Shown here piece after piece: positions 55,434 through 63,830 of a stretch of 64,000 bases of DNA (the stretch's first letter is position 1; each line of letters begins with the position of its first letter). Source of the stretch: an uncultured Chelatococcus sp. (GTDB taxonomy: Bacteria > Pseudomonadota > Alphaproteobacteria > Rhizobiales > Beijerinckiaceae). The notes beneath the pieces were generated by a model that was given only the letters and a program-made list of their open reading frames with translations, was not told the origin of the DNA and ran no database searches. The stretch lies in assembly GCA_937863995.1 (NCBI GenBank), contig CALMIK010000078.1, forward strand, positions 19,691 through 83,690, in the 5' to 3' direction. A program made the position numbers and the translations under genes.

Positions 55434-56396
55434 TCACCATTCCGTAATCGCCCCTTCCGATACGTTCATGCGGTAGACGGGCGCCAAGGCCCCGCGCGGC
55501 TTTTCGCCGAGCGTGTCGTTCTGGAGGATGCCGTCGTCCTGTTTGTCGCGCCGCACGGCGTCGAACGTGCGCTGCGGCACCCTCACGCCCCAGCGCTTCA
55601 CCGTCTTGACGCTGCCGTCCTCCTCGCTGCGGATCGGCAGCGAGAGCACGGTTCCGTCGGGCGTCACCGCCTCGACGATGAGGTAGTAGTTGCGCGCGTT
55701 GCTGTTCACATCGGGGATGCGGAACACGCCTGAGTCCTCGCCGGGACGTGAGACGACGCGCAGACGGTAGGTGCGGGCGAGGTCCGCCTGCAGCCGCTCA
55801 AGCGACGCGATCGTGCCCCGCGCGGCCTCGGCGTCGCTGTTCGACAGCGCGGCCGTGCCGGCGGTGAGCAGCGACTGCGCCTGCTCGCGGGCATCGTCGG
55901 TGCGCGCCTCGGCGAGCGCGCGGTTGGCGATGTCCTCGAGCCGCTTGGGCAGGCGTTCGATCAGCTCGGTGCGCGCCGTCTCGAGGGCGCGCTCATGGCT
56001 GGCGCGCTGCCACGACGAGATGCCGATCCACGCGGCGACGAGCAGCACGGCGATGCCGGCGATGCGGCCGTAAAAGCCGCGCCGTATCCAGATGTGCGCG
56101 AGCGTGCGCGAGCCGGTACTGGCCGGCTCGTAGGTGAACCGGCTTTCCTTCAGCGCCTTGATGCCTTCGTCGAGGATCCGGTCCGAAACCTCGAGGCCCT
56201 GGCTTTCGTAGATGCGGCGCAGGCGCTCCTTGAGGTCCTCGTCGCGCCCTTCTTGTTCGAGCTCCCGCAGCGCGACGTTTTCGTTGTGACGCAGCGTGTC
56301 CACCACGTCCATGGCGAGCATGACTTCGTCGAGCTTGCCCGCGCCCGCCGCCGGAGCCTGCGCCCCGGATGCCTCAGCCGTCGATGACAAGGGCAT
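55434..56396 (-). CDS. DUF6384-like membrane protein
   Basis: 320 aa. The N-terminal cytoplasmic helical part (DEVMLAMDVVDTLRHNENVA, LRRIYESQGLEVSDRILDEG) is followed by one transmembrane helix near 108-128 (GIAVLLVAAWIGISSW). After it come a helical stalk (RTELIERLPKRLEDIANRAL) and a C-terminal beta-rich domain (YRLRVVSRPGEDSGVFRI, NYYLIVEAVTPDG). The N-terminal motif matches proteins labelled DUF6384. It overlaps the upstream gene by 23 bp, showing tight coupling. It is a candidate membrane anchor for a complex of the three operon products. Confidence 0.75.
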   Translation of the reverse strand: MPLSSTAEASGAQAPAAGAGKLDEVMLAMDVVDTLRHNENVALRELEQEGRDEDLKERLRRIYESQGLEVSDRILDEGIKALKESRFTYEPASTGSRTLAHIWIRRGFYGRIAGIAVLLVAAWIGISSWQRASHERALETARTELIERLPKRLEDIANRALAEARTDDAREQAQSLLTAGTAALSNSDAEAARGTIASLERLQADLARTYRLRVVSRPGEDSGVFRIPDVNSNARNYYLIVEAVTPDGTVLSLPIRSEEDGSVKTVKRWGVRVPQRTFDAVRRDKQDDGILQNDTLGEKPRGALAPVYRMNVSEGAITEW

Positions 56397-57558
56397 TGCC
56401 CTCCTCGGCGAGGCGGGCGATGCGGCGCTTGCCCTCCTCGACGGCGGTGCGGATTTCCTCGCTGTTGCGCGTCGATTGCTCGCGCAATTCCTTGACGATC
56501 TCGATGGAGCGGGTCTGGTAGTTCACCACGCTGTCGACGAGCTTCTTGACCGCGTCGGCGCGCACGGTGGGGCCGTAGCCGGCCTTGAGCGCCTCTTCCT
56601 GCACCTTGCCGCCGATGTCGGCGAGCACTTCGAGCGACTTGGAGACGCCTTCCTTGAGCTCGTTCAGGGTCTGCGTGGCCTCGTGCAGGCCGAAGAGGCC
56701 GGTGAAGGAGGCGCGCAGTGCGGTGAGCACGGATTCGTTCGTGGTGAAGAAGCTCACGGCCTGCTGGTACACGCGCTCCTTGGCGTTCGTCGTCTGCAGC
56801 AGACGAGCGATAACGACCTCGGACGTGTTGTAGCTGATGGTCAGGTTGTCGGCGAGGTCCTTGGCGATCTGGTAGCGGCCTTCCTCGCCCTGCACGCGGC
56901 GCAGGTGCTCGTCGCGCAGCAGCTCGAGCTTGGCGCGCTCCGTGAGTTCGCCCTCGGCCGGGAAATTGGCCACGTCATCGGAGGCGGCCTTGAGGCCGGC
57001 GCGCGCCGCGTCGAGCTTGCCCTCGGCCGCCTTGAGGATTTCGAGCGCCGCGACCTCGGCCTGCTTCAGCGCGCCGCGGAAGTCGCGGTAGGCCTCCAGG
57101 ATGATGTGCTCGCGCTCGATGTTCTCGCGCGTGTCCTTCGAGACGGCGAGATAGGTGTCGCGGATGGTGTCGAAACGGGCGCCGATGTCGCCGCGCGACA
57201 CCTTGACCCAGACGTTGGTGGCGCGCTCGAAGAGGTCCACCTTGCCGTCGTCGAGCTGGTCGACGAGGCGCTTGGCGTCGTCGCGGATCGAATCGAAGGA
57301 GCGGGCGATGGTCTCGTAACGCTCGCCGACCGAGATCTGCGCCACCTGGTTGCGCACCACCTCGTTGAACACGCTCTGCTGCTGCAGGGTGCGGGTGATG
57401 ACGGCGATCTTGTCCGGCTCGATGTCCGCGATCTTCTGCAGCAGGCCGGTGATGGGCGATTCCGCCGCCGCGCCGTTCTGCACGAGGCCCAGTTCCCGCA
57501 GGCTGCTGACGGCCTTGTCGAGATATTGCAGGGGCGTTCTGACCGCGATCTCGCTCAT
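56374..57558 (-). CDS. TelA-like / 'cell surface protein' family helical protein
   Basis: 394 aa, almost wholly alpha-helical without signal peptide or membrane segment. Segments include KIADIEPDKIAVITRTLQQQ, ISYNTSEVVIARLLQTTN and FFTTNESVLTALRASFTGLF. It recalls TelA-type toxic-anion-resistance proteins and entries annotated as cell surface protein in alphaproteobacteria, but identity is uncertain. It is the first gene of the three-gene operon. Likely a cytoplasmic partner of the membrane protein encoded next. No tellurite-resistance genes (TerB/C/D) accompany it, so a role in envelope or stress homeostasis is only a guess. Confidence 0.7.
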   Translation of the reverse strand: MSEIAVRTPLQYLDKAVSSLRELGLVQNGAAAESPITGLLQKIADIEPDKIAVITRTLQQQSVFNEVVRNQVAQISVGERYETIARSFDSIRDDAKRLVDQLDDGKVDLFERATNVWVKVSRGDIGARFDTIRDTYLAVSKDTRENIEREHIILEAYRDFRGALKQAEVAALEILKAAEGKLDAARAGLKAASDDVANFPAEGELTERAKLELLRDEHLRRVQGEEGRYQIAKDLADNLTISYNTSEVVIARLLQTTNAKERVYQQAVSFFTTNESVLTALRASFTGLFGLHEATQTLNELKEGVSKSLEVLADIGGKVQEEALKAGYGPTVRADAVKKLVDSVVNYQTRSIEIVKELREQSTRNSEEIRTAVEEGKRRIARLAEEGNALVIDG

Positions 57559-58008
57559 GAAGTGGTTCCTCGCTAGAGCCGGATACCTTAAACGGAGTGT
57601 GCGCCAAGCTTAATCACGCGCAATGACAAGTGCAATACGACGTCCGCGCGCGCTCCTCGCCGCGTGGCGTCGGCTGGCGGGCTTTACCGGCCGTCCCGTG
57701 GCGGATGGCCGACATTTTTATCTCATTGCCGCGTCACTCGTGCGCTCGCCGCGACACATGTTTTGTTTTTGCCGCACTGAGGCCTCGCGTGCGCGGCGAT
57801 CGCAGGAAGCGCTGGAAATGAAGTCGCCGTTGATGTATTCGCATCTGCGGCTTAATTTGTGTAGATTCCAGAAAGGCGATTCCGTCAGACCTTGCGATAG
57901 GTCTGGCGTCATGGCAAGGAGGGTCGCCGTTGGGCCGGGGCTGGATCAAATTAAGTGTGCCGTTGCATTGGCGTTTTTCTGCATCGGCCACAGATTCGAC
58001 GGATACAT
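57559..58008. other. intergenic region between the coiled-coil operon and the glycan operon
   Basis: 450 bp with divergent transcription on both sides. A small dyad CAGACC-N8-GGTCTG lies at 57886-57905. The stretch before the 58009 ATG has an AT-rich promoter-like part around 57835-57870. No gene is supported. Confidence 0.5.
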
Positions 58009-59073
58009 ATGACTGAACGTCTCGACATTATATTATCTGGACCCGGCCTTATTGGGCGTCAGCACGCGAAACTCGTTTCCCAGCATCCTGATTGCCGGCT
58101 TGCCGCTATTGTCGCGCCCGAGCATGCAGAAAATATCGCCTTCGCCGAAAGTTACGGCGTTCCCTTGTATACGGGCCTCGAGGCCGCTTTCGACGCGCGC
58201 CGCTTCGACGCCGCGATCATCAGCTCTCCCAACGTGTTCCATTCCGGGCAGGCGAGCGAATGCATCCGGCGCGGCGTTCCGGCGCTGGTCGAGAAGCCGG
58301 TGACCGACACGCTCGACACCGCCCGCGAGCTCGCGGAGCTGTCCGAGAGCGCGGGCGTGCCCATCCTCGTCGGTCATCACCGCACATACAGCCCCCTGCT
58401 GGAGGCGGCGGAGAAGTTCCTGCGCTCGGCCGATTTCGGCAGCCCTGTGGCCCTGCAGGGCTCGGCGCTGTTCTACAAGCCGGCAAGCTACTTCGAGGCC
58501 GGTCCGTGGCGCACCAAACACGGCGGCGGGCCGATATTGATCAACCTCATTCACGAGGTCGGCCTGATGCGTTATTTCTTCGGCGAGATCGTCAGCGTCT
58601 TCGCCGATGCGTCGAACGCCGTGCGCGGTTTCGAGGTCGAGGACAGCGTCGCGATCACCTTCCGGTTCGAGAACGGGGCGCTCGGCACCTTCCTGTTGTC
58701 GGACACGGTGGGCAGCAACAAAAGCTGGGAGATGACCAGCGGCGAGAACCCCAAGTACCCCAATTATCCGGCGGACGACTGCTATCATTTCGCCGGCACG
58801 AACGGGTCGCTTGATTTTCCCAGCATGAGAGTGCGTTACTACAAGGCCGGCACGGAACCGTCGTGGTGGCTCCCGTTCACGGACGGGCAGGCGGCGTTCA
58901 CGCGCGCCGACCCGCTGATGCGGCAGCTCGACCACTTCGTGCAGGTCATCCGGGGCAAGGCCGTGCCGCGCGTGTCGGCGCGCGATGGCTATCGCAACAT
59001 GCTCGTCGTCCAGGCGATCAACGACTCCATCCGCAGCCGCAGCATCGTGCGCGTTGCCGATATCTCCCACTGA
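58009..59073 (+). CDS. Gfo/Idh/MocA-family oxidoreductase (sugar dehydrogenase)
   Basis: NAD(P)-dependent oxidoreductase of 354 aa from the ATG at 58009 (frame open to 57955). The Rossmann motif is slightly unusual (LSGPGLIGRQHA), with Pro in the GxG. The catalytic Lys is in VEKPVTDT, and the His-bearing segment is LINLIHEVGLMRYFF. It heads an operon with an ATP-grasp ligase and a DegT aminotransferase. In surface-glycan pathways such an enzyme (WbpB-like) oxidises a nucleotide sugar to a keto sugar that is then aminated. That role is inferred from the neighbours. Confidence 0.85.
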   Translation: MTERLDIILSGPGLIGRQHAKLVSQHPDCRLAAIVAPEHAENIAFAESYGVPLYTGLEAAFDARRFDAAIISSPNVFHSGQASECIRRGVPALVEKPVTDTLDTARELAELSESAGVPILVGHHRTYSPLLEAAEKFLRSADFGSPVALQGSALFYKPASYFEAGPWRTKHGGGPILINLIHEVGLMRYFFGEIVSVFADASNAVRGFEVEDSVAITFRFENGALGTFLLSDTVGSNKSWEMTSGENPKYPNYPADDCYHFAGTNGSLDFPSMRVRYYKAGTEPSWWLPFTDGQAAFTRADPLMRQLDHFVQVIRGKAVPRVSARDGYRNMLVVQAINDSIRSRSIVRVADISH

Positions 59074-59094
59074 CCCGCAACGAAAGCCACAGCG

Positions 59095-60261
59095 GTGAAC
59101 ATTCTTCTTCTGGACACGGCCTTCGCGGCGGCGCCGATCTACAACGGCCTGATCGAGGCCGGACATGACGTGTGGGTGATGGGCAACCGGCCCGACGACC
59201 TGCTGGCCCGGGCCGCCGGGGCGCGGTGGATCGACCAGAACTATCGCGATGTCGACGCCGTGCGCGATCATGTCGCCCGGCTTGGCATCGAACGGATCGT
59301 GCCCGGCTGCACGGATGTCTCGATCGAGACGGTCGTCGAGCTCGAAGCCGGCGCGCACCTGCGCGACGACGCGCAGACCAACCTTGCGCTCGGCCACAAG
59401 GCGCAGTTTCGCGCCCTGTGCGAACTGCTCGACCTGCCGGCCCCGCGCGTCGTCGATCCGCAGTCGTTTCCGCGCCCGGGGCGCTTTATCTGCAAGCCGG
59501 TCGATGCGTTCAGCGGCCGCGGCATCACCGTTTTCAACGGCGCCGACACCGGCGCGCTCGCCTCCGCCCTCGAGGCCGCGCGTGCGGCGAGCCGGTCCGG
59601 CGATGCGCTCATCGAGCCTTACGTCGGCGACAGGCTCTTCAGCTGCAGCGGCTTCCTGCGCGACGGCGCGTTCACGCAGGTGTTCTTCGTGCGCGAGGGC
59701 TCGTCGGTCAATCCCTATGCCGTCGACACGAGCAACGTGGTCTACGATTTCGCCGACGACCATGCGACGGCGCTGACGTCGAGCCTGGAGCGGCTGGCGC
59801 GCCATCTGCGCCTCAAGGACGGGCTGCTGCACACGCAGTTCATCCTCTCCGAGCACGGCCCCATGATCGTCGAGGTCTCGCGCCGCTGCCCCGGCGACCT
59901 TTACCCGCTGCTCATCGAATACAGCACCGGTTTTCGTTTCGCGGCGGCGTATGCGGCGGCTTTTGCCGGCTATGCATTCGAAACGCGCCCTTCCGAGCGC
60001 CGGCATGTCCTGCGCCACACGGTGACGGCCGACAGCCGGGTGGAATACGGCGGGCTGGTGTTTGCCGGCGCGGCGCCGGTGATCGCCTTCTATCCCATCG
60101 CCAGGATGGGCGAGGAGCTTCTGCCCCGGCAGGGCAACCGGGCCGGCCTGCTCTTCACCGAATATGCGAGCGCCGCCGCCCTGGAGGACGCTTATGCGTC
60201 GATCATCGCCCGTGAGAACTACCACGTGCGTGGCGCCCTCAAGGCAACGAATTCAGATTAA
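59095..60261 (+). CDS. ATP-grasp domain protein (carboxylate-amine ligase-like)
   Basis: 388 aa starting with GTG at 59095. The N-terminal domain is MNILLLDTAFAAAPIYNGL, then IVPGCTDVSIETVVELE. The ATP-grasp segments are GRFICKPVDAFSGRGITVF, DALIEPYVGDRLFSCSGFL and the metal-binding IVEVSRRCPGDLY. This is the CarB/PurK-like fold that joins a carboxylate to an amine with ATP. Being flanked by a sugar oxidoreductase and a sugar aminotransferase, it may attach an amino acid or acid to an aminosugar. It starts 21 bp after the previous stop. Substrate unknown. Confidence 0.82.
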   Translation: MNILLLDTAFAAAPIYNGLIEAGHDVWVMGNRPDDLLARAAGARWIDQNYRDVDAVRDHVARLGIERIVPGCTDVSIETVVELEAGAHLRDDAQTNLALGHKAQFRALCELLDLPAPRVVDPQSFPRPGRFICKPVDAFSGRGITVFNGADTGALASALEAARAASRSGDALIEPYVGDRLFSCSGFLRDGAFTQVFFVREGSSVNPYAVDTSNVVYDFADDHATALTSSLERLARHLRLKDGLLHTQFILSEHGPMIVEVSRRCPGDLYPLLIEYSTGFRFAAAYAAAFAGYAFETRPSERRHVLRHTVTADSRVEYGGLVFAGAAPVIAFYPIARMGEELLPRQGNRAGLLFTEYASAAALEDAYASIIARENYHVRGALKATNSD

Positions 60262-60327
60262 CACCCCATGGGACCCACGCCGGCCGACCCCGGCCGCGCC
60301 CTCTTGAACAGCCGCTGCGGGATCAAG

Positions 60328-61440
60328 ATGTCAAAGCCTCTCTATGTCGCCAAGCCAGTCCTGCCGAGGCTGGAGGATTTCATTCCCTACCTCGAGGGCA
60401 TCTGGGAGAGCGAGGTCCTCACCAACAACGGGCCGCTGCACCAGAAACTGGAGCGCTCGCTGGAGGAGCATCTCGGCGTTCCCTGCGCCATGCTGTTCAA
60501 CAACGGCACGATCGCGTTGCTCGTCGCGCTCAAGATGATGAACCTGCCGCTCGGCAGCGAGGTGATCACGACGCCGCTGACCTTCGCCGCCACGGCCCAT
60601 TCCATCGCCTGGAACGGCCTCACGCCCGTGTTCGCCGACGTGGACCCGGAAACGCTGACGCTCGATCCGCTGTCGGTGGAAAAGGCCATTACCGCCAACA
60701 CCTCGGCGATCCTGGCCGTGCACGTCTACGGCAACGTTTGCGATGTCAACGGCCTGCAGGCGGTGGCGGATCGGCACGGGCTGCGGCTGATCTACGATTC
60801 CGCGCATGTCTTCGGCACCAGCGTCGACGGCGTTCCGATCGGCACGTTCGGCGACGTGTCGGTGTTTTCGTTTCATGCCACGAAGCTGTTCAACACGTTC
60901 GAGGGCGGCCTCATCACCAGCCGGCATGCGGACGACAAGGGCAAGATCTACTTCCTGCGCAATTTCGGCATCAAGAGCGAGGAAGAGGTCATCGACATCG
61001 GCATCAACGGCAAGATGAACGAGATGCAGGCCGCCATCGGCCTGCTGAACCTGCCGATCATCGCGCGGGAGCGGGACATTCGCTCCGCCCTGCGCGCTGC
61101 CTACAACGCCGCGCTGGCGGACCTGCCGGGCGTGAGCGTTCCCACGGGGCAGAAGGGCGTCATCAACTCCGAGCAATACTACCATCTCGTCATCGATCCG
61201 ACCCTGTTCGGCCGCAGCCGCGACGACATCTACGCCGCCTTGCGGAATTACGATATCTTCTCGCGAAAGTACTTCCACCCGATCTGCACGGATTTCGAGC
61301 CGTATCGCGGCAAGCCGATTCACTCCGTGCGCAACACGCCTTACGCCGAAGTGGTCAAGTCGCGGGTGCTGTGCCTGCCGTTCCATAGCGGCGTGACCGA
61401 AGAGCACGTCAACATCATCCGGGACGTTTTCCGGGCGTGA
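60328..61440 (+). CDS. DegT/DnrJ/EryC1/StrS-family sugar aminotransferase
   Basis: PLP-dependent transfer of an amino group to a keto nucleotide sugar, 370 aa from the ATG at 60328; an upstream in-frame ATG at 60268 adds 20 residues of poor similarity. The PLP Lys is K186 in FSFHATKLFNTFEGG. Other motifs are TNNGPLHQKLE, FNNGTIALLVALKM and YDSAHVFGT (the PLP-ring Asp). The N-terminus and FHATKLFNT resemble VioA/Per-type 4-amino sugar enzymes. Its stop overlaps the open frame of the next gene. Likely makes an amino-deoxy sugar for capsule or O-antigen. Confidence 0.9.
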   Translation: MSKPLYVAKPVLPRLEDFIPYLEGIWESEVLTNNGPLHQKLERSLEEHLGVPCAMLFNNGTIALLVALKMMNLPLGSEVITTPLTFAATAHSIAWNGLTPVFADVDPETLTLDPLSVEKAITANTSAILAVHVYGNVCDVNGLQAVADRHGLRLIYDSAHVFGTSVDGVPIGTFGDVSVFSFHATKLFNTFEGGLITSRHADDKGKIYFLRNFGIKSEEEVIDIGINGKMNEMQAAIGLLNLPIIARERDIRSALRAAYNAALADLPGVSVPTGQKGVINSEQYYHLVIDPTLFGRSRDDIYAALRNYDIFSRKYFHPICTDFEPYRGKPIHSVRNTPYAEVVKSRVLCLPFHSGVTEEHVNIIRDVFRA

Positions 61441-61496
61441 TTTTGCCGGGCCGCCGGCTGCGTGGCGGCGAGAACTATTTGCGGGGAAGCCGAGAG

Positions 61497-62960
61497 ATGA
61501 TGAGCAGCATACGCAGGCAAATAACGAAGCTGAAGTATTCCTTCGCGAAAAACATCGGTAGGGATGCGCGCATCATACGCCCGTATTTCAATGAAAAATG
61601 GTACCTGGATAAAAACAAGGACGTGCGTGACGCGGGAATAGACCCGGTCGTCCATTACATTCTCTACGGCTGGAAGGAAGGGCGCGACCCCACGCCCGGC
61701 TTCAGCACGCTCTCGTACCTGCACAACAATCCGAGCGTCCATGAGGCGCGGATCAACCCGTTCGTGCACTACATCACCAAGGGCATCCGCACCGGATACC
61801 GGCCGGATGCGCGCCTCACGACGGACAGGCTGCCGGCGGCGTTCAATCACGCCCAGGCCTTCCATTCCGTTCAGGACCAGTCGTTTCCCATCGCTGCGGA
61901 GACGGCCGAGAACATCATGGTCATCATCGTGCCCGAGCACAACACGATGAGCGGCGGCATCTATTCGTTTTTCTCGATCGCGAGGACGGCCTACAACCTG
62001 CGCTTCAAGCACGATTACGTCGTCTTGCTGATGACGCGGCCCAACAAGTACGATGTCACCTACACGCGCCAGCGCAATTTCAGGAACAGTGAGGACGTTT
62101 TCAGGTTCGAGCAGATCCAGCGCTGCCGTTCCGCGACCAATATCTATATTCATATACCGGAATATGCGGCGCCGGACTTCTGCGATAACCTTGACGATGA
62201 CCTGATGGCCTATCTGAAGTCGCGCGAGAAGCTCAACATCAACATCCTGAACCAGAAGACCGATATCATGCCGGAGAAGGAGGACCTCGAAGACATCAGG
62301 TCTCTCGCTCATGAGCTGACACAGTCGGTGGCGCATCACGCGTATTTCAGCCAGGCCTTCGCCGACAGATACGACCTGCCGACGCTGCTGCTTCCCGCCT
62401 ACACGGACCTCAGCGGATATGAGAAGATCCCTTTCGCCGAAAAGGAAAAGCTCATCATCTATTCGCCGGATACCGCGCCGTGGAAGAAGGAAGCGCTCGA
62501 GGTTCTCAAGAAGGAACTTCCCGACTATCGCCTGCTGGAAATCTCGGGCATCACGTTCGACCGGTTCATGGATCTCGCGACCCGCTGCCAGTTCTCCATC
62601 ACCTTCGGAGAGGGGTTCGACGGCTATCTGGCGCAGCCGATCCATCAGGGCGGGGTCGGGTTTGCCGTCTATAACGAGGACTTCTTCCCGACGCCGGATC
62701 TCCTCAACTTCCAGAACATCTTCTCGTCGCCCGATGATCTGGTGAAGAACATCGTGCCCCGTATCAAGGCCCTGAGCCAGGACCTCGCATTGTACGAGCA
62801 GACGAACGCCCGGATGATCGAGCTTTACGATGGCCTCTATTCGCCCGAGGATTACCGGGAGCGCGTCATGCGGCTGATCGATCGGCAGTTCGAATATTAT
62901 CCTATCCACGCCGGTTCCCATTTCAGCTACTACAAGACCAGCAAGCCCGCACAGGCTTGA
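61497..62960 (+). CDS. polysaccharide-biosynthesis protein with tandem GT-associated repeats
   Basis: 487 aa from the ATG at 61497 (GGGGAAG upstream; the adjacent ATG at 61500 is equal). Two related repeats of about 35 residues are seen at 30-64 (FNEKWYLDKNKDVRDAGIDP, VVHYILYGWKEGRDP) and 69-103 (LSYLHNNPSVHEARINPFVH, KGIRTGYRP). This unit is common at the edges of rhamnan-synthesis and glycosyltransferase proteins. The following 380 residues resemble a GT-B-like fold (IVPEHNTMSGGIYSFFSIAR, SITFGEGFDGYLAQPIHQGG) but lack motifs I can assign. It closes the operon; a type 1 palindromic repeat follows its stop by 1 bp. Confidence 0.8.
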   Translation: MMSSIRRQITKLKYSFAKNIGRDARIIRPYFNEKWYLDKNKDVRDAGIDPVVHYILYGWKEGRDPTPGFSTLSYLHNNPSVHEARINPFVHYITKGIRTGYRPDARLTTDRLPAAFNHAQAFHSVQDQSFPIAAETAENIMVIIVPEHNTMSGGIYSFFSIARTAYNLRFKHDYVVLLMTRPNKYDVTYTRQRNFRNSEDVFRFEQIQRCRSATNIYIHIPEYAAPDFCDNLDDDLMAYLKSREKLNINILNQKTDIMPEKEDLEDIRSLAHELTQSVAHHAYFSQAFADRYDLPTLLLPAYTDLSGYEKIPFAEKEKLIIYSPDTAPWKKEALEVLKKELPDYRLLEISGITFDRFMDLATRCQFSITFGEGFDGYLAQPIHQGGVGFAVYNEDFFPTPDLLNFQNIFSSPDDLVKNIVPRIKALSQDLALYEQTNARMIELYDGLYSPEDYRERVMRLIDRQFEYYPIHAGSHFSYYKTSKPAQA

Positions 62961-62961
62961 T

Positions 62962-63004
62962 TAAAGTATGTCGACGTTTCGTTGAGACGAAAAAATGCTT
63001 TAGA
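62962..63004 (+). repeat. dispersed palindromic repeat, type 1 copy 2
   Basis: A 43-bp copy of the element at 11737-11779, with changes in the arms (TTAAAGTATG rather than TTAAAGCATT) but the same core CGTTTCGTTGAGACG. It begins one base after the stop of the glycan gene. Confidence 0.75.
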
Positions 63005-63128
63005 TCGCTCTAAGCGGATGAGTTGACGGCGGGATCGTGCCGCCAGCTCATCCTGCGGCGGGTTGCCAATGGATCGGCAGCGTGCCATAGTTACTTTGTT
63101 TGATGCTCTTTATATTTTAGGATTTGCC

Positions 63129-63830
63129 ATGTCTTTTATTGCATCTACATCAGCTTACCGTCCGTCTGCTTTCCAGCCCGATGCCGGGCAGGCGGCGCCT
63201 GCCGGGAATGACGCACAGCGGTGGCCCGCAGCAACCGCGCGCTCGTCCGCGATTGTCACTGCTGCTCTCGGTGGCGGGGATGGGCGGGCTGAAGTTCGCC
63301 GTATCGCTTCGAAAACTCTAGTCAGCGCCGGGCTCGCGATCGTCAGCGGCCGGCCTTCCGAGGGCGGCGCAAGGCCCGTTGCGACTGAGGCTGGCGGGCA
63401 TGCTAAAATGGCGCCGCAGCATGACGTGCGTCGATTGGATATTCTGGCGCGCGCCGGGCAGGATACCGCATTGTCGGGAGATAAGGGTGCCAGCGAGAGC
63501 CGTGCGGTGAAATACTGGCCAAAGGCCCGCGTGGTGCCGGCTGCCCTGCTCAAGGTGATGTATCCGATGGGCCCGGTCTACTCCCGCGAAACGATCAAGG
63601 CCGGTACGATGTGGGTGCCGCTTGCCAAGGGTACGCCGCCCAAAGATAAGCCGCTCAATGACGCTGCCTCGCGCCTCGCATCTGCGGACGCAAGCGTGCC
63701 CGCGCCGGCAGCGCGTCCGCTTTATGGGCGGCGCAGCGCTGACGCCGGTCTGGAGCGTCTGTCCGATCATGCACGGCTGCAGCCGCTGTCCGGCGAGGAT
63801 CGGATCCGGCCGACAGGCGGCGGCATGTAA
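63129..63830 (+). CDS. uncharacterised protein, possible exported effector-like
   Basis: 233 aa from the ATG at 63129 (an upstream in-frame start at 63063 has a hydrophobic stretch LYILGFAMSFI but poor ribosome-binding context). Not recognised. The N-terminus MSFIASTSAYRPSAFQPDAG is Ser/Ala/Pro-rich and loosely similar to that of the 52199 protein (MS, S.SY/SAY, AF, DA). The middle is low-complexity; a more ordered segment is AALLKVMYPMGPVYSRETIK followed by AGTMWVPLAKGTPPKD. No domain assigned. Preceded by an AT-rich promoter-like block at about 63093-63120. Remaining sequence to the window end (63831-64000) shows no gene. Confidence 0.55.
   Translation: MSFIASTSAYRPSAFQPDAGQAAPAGNDAQRWPAATARSSAIVTAALGGGDGRAEVRRIASKTLVSAGLAIVSGRPSEGGARPVATEAGGHAKMAPQHDVRRLDILARAGQDTALSGDKGASESRAVKYWPKARVVPAALLKVMYPMGPVYSRETIKAGTMWVPLAKGTPPKDKPLNDAASRLASADASVPAPAARPLYGRRSADAGLERLSDHARLQPLSGEDRIRPTGGGM

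Noticed and set aside
56374..57558. Assignment of the helical protein as a true tellurite-resistance TelA
   Set aside because: No accompanying ter genes and only general resemblance; kept as TelA-like.
58033..60225. 730-codon minus-strand open frame
   Set aside because: Antisense to the Gfo/Idh and ATP-grasp genes; composition typical of a shadow.
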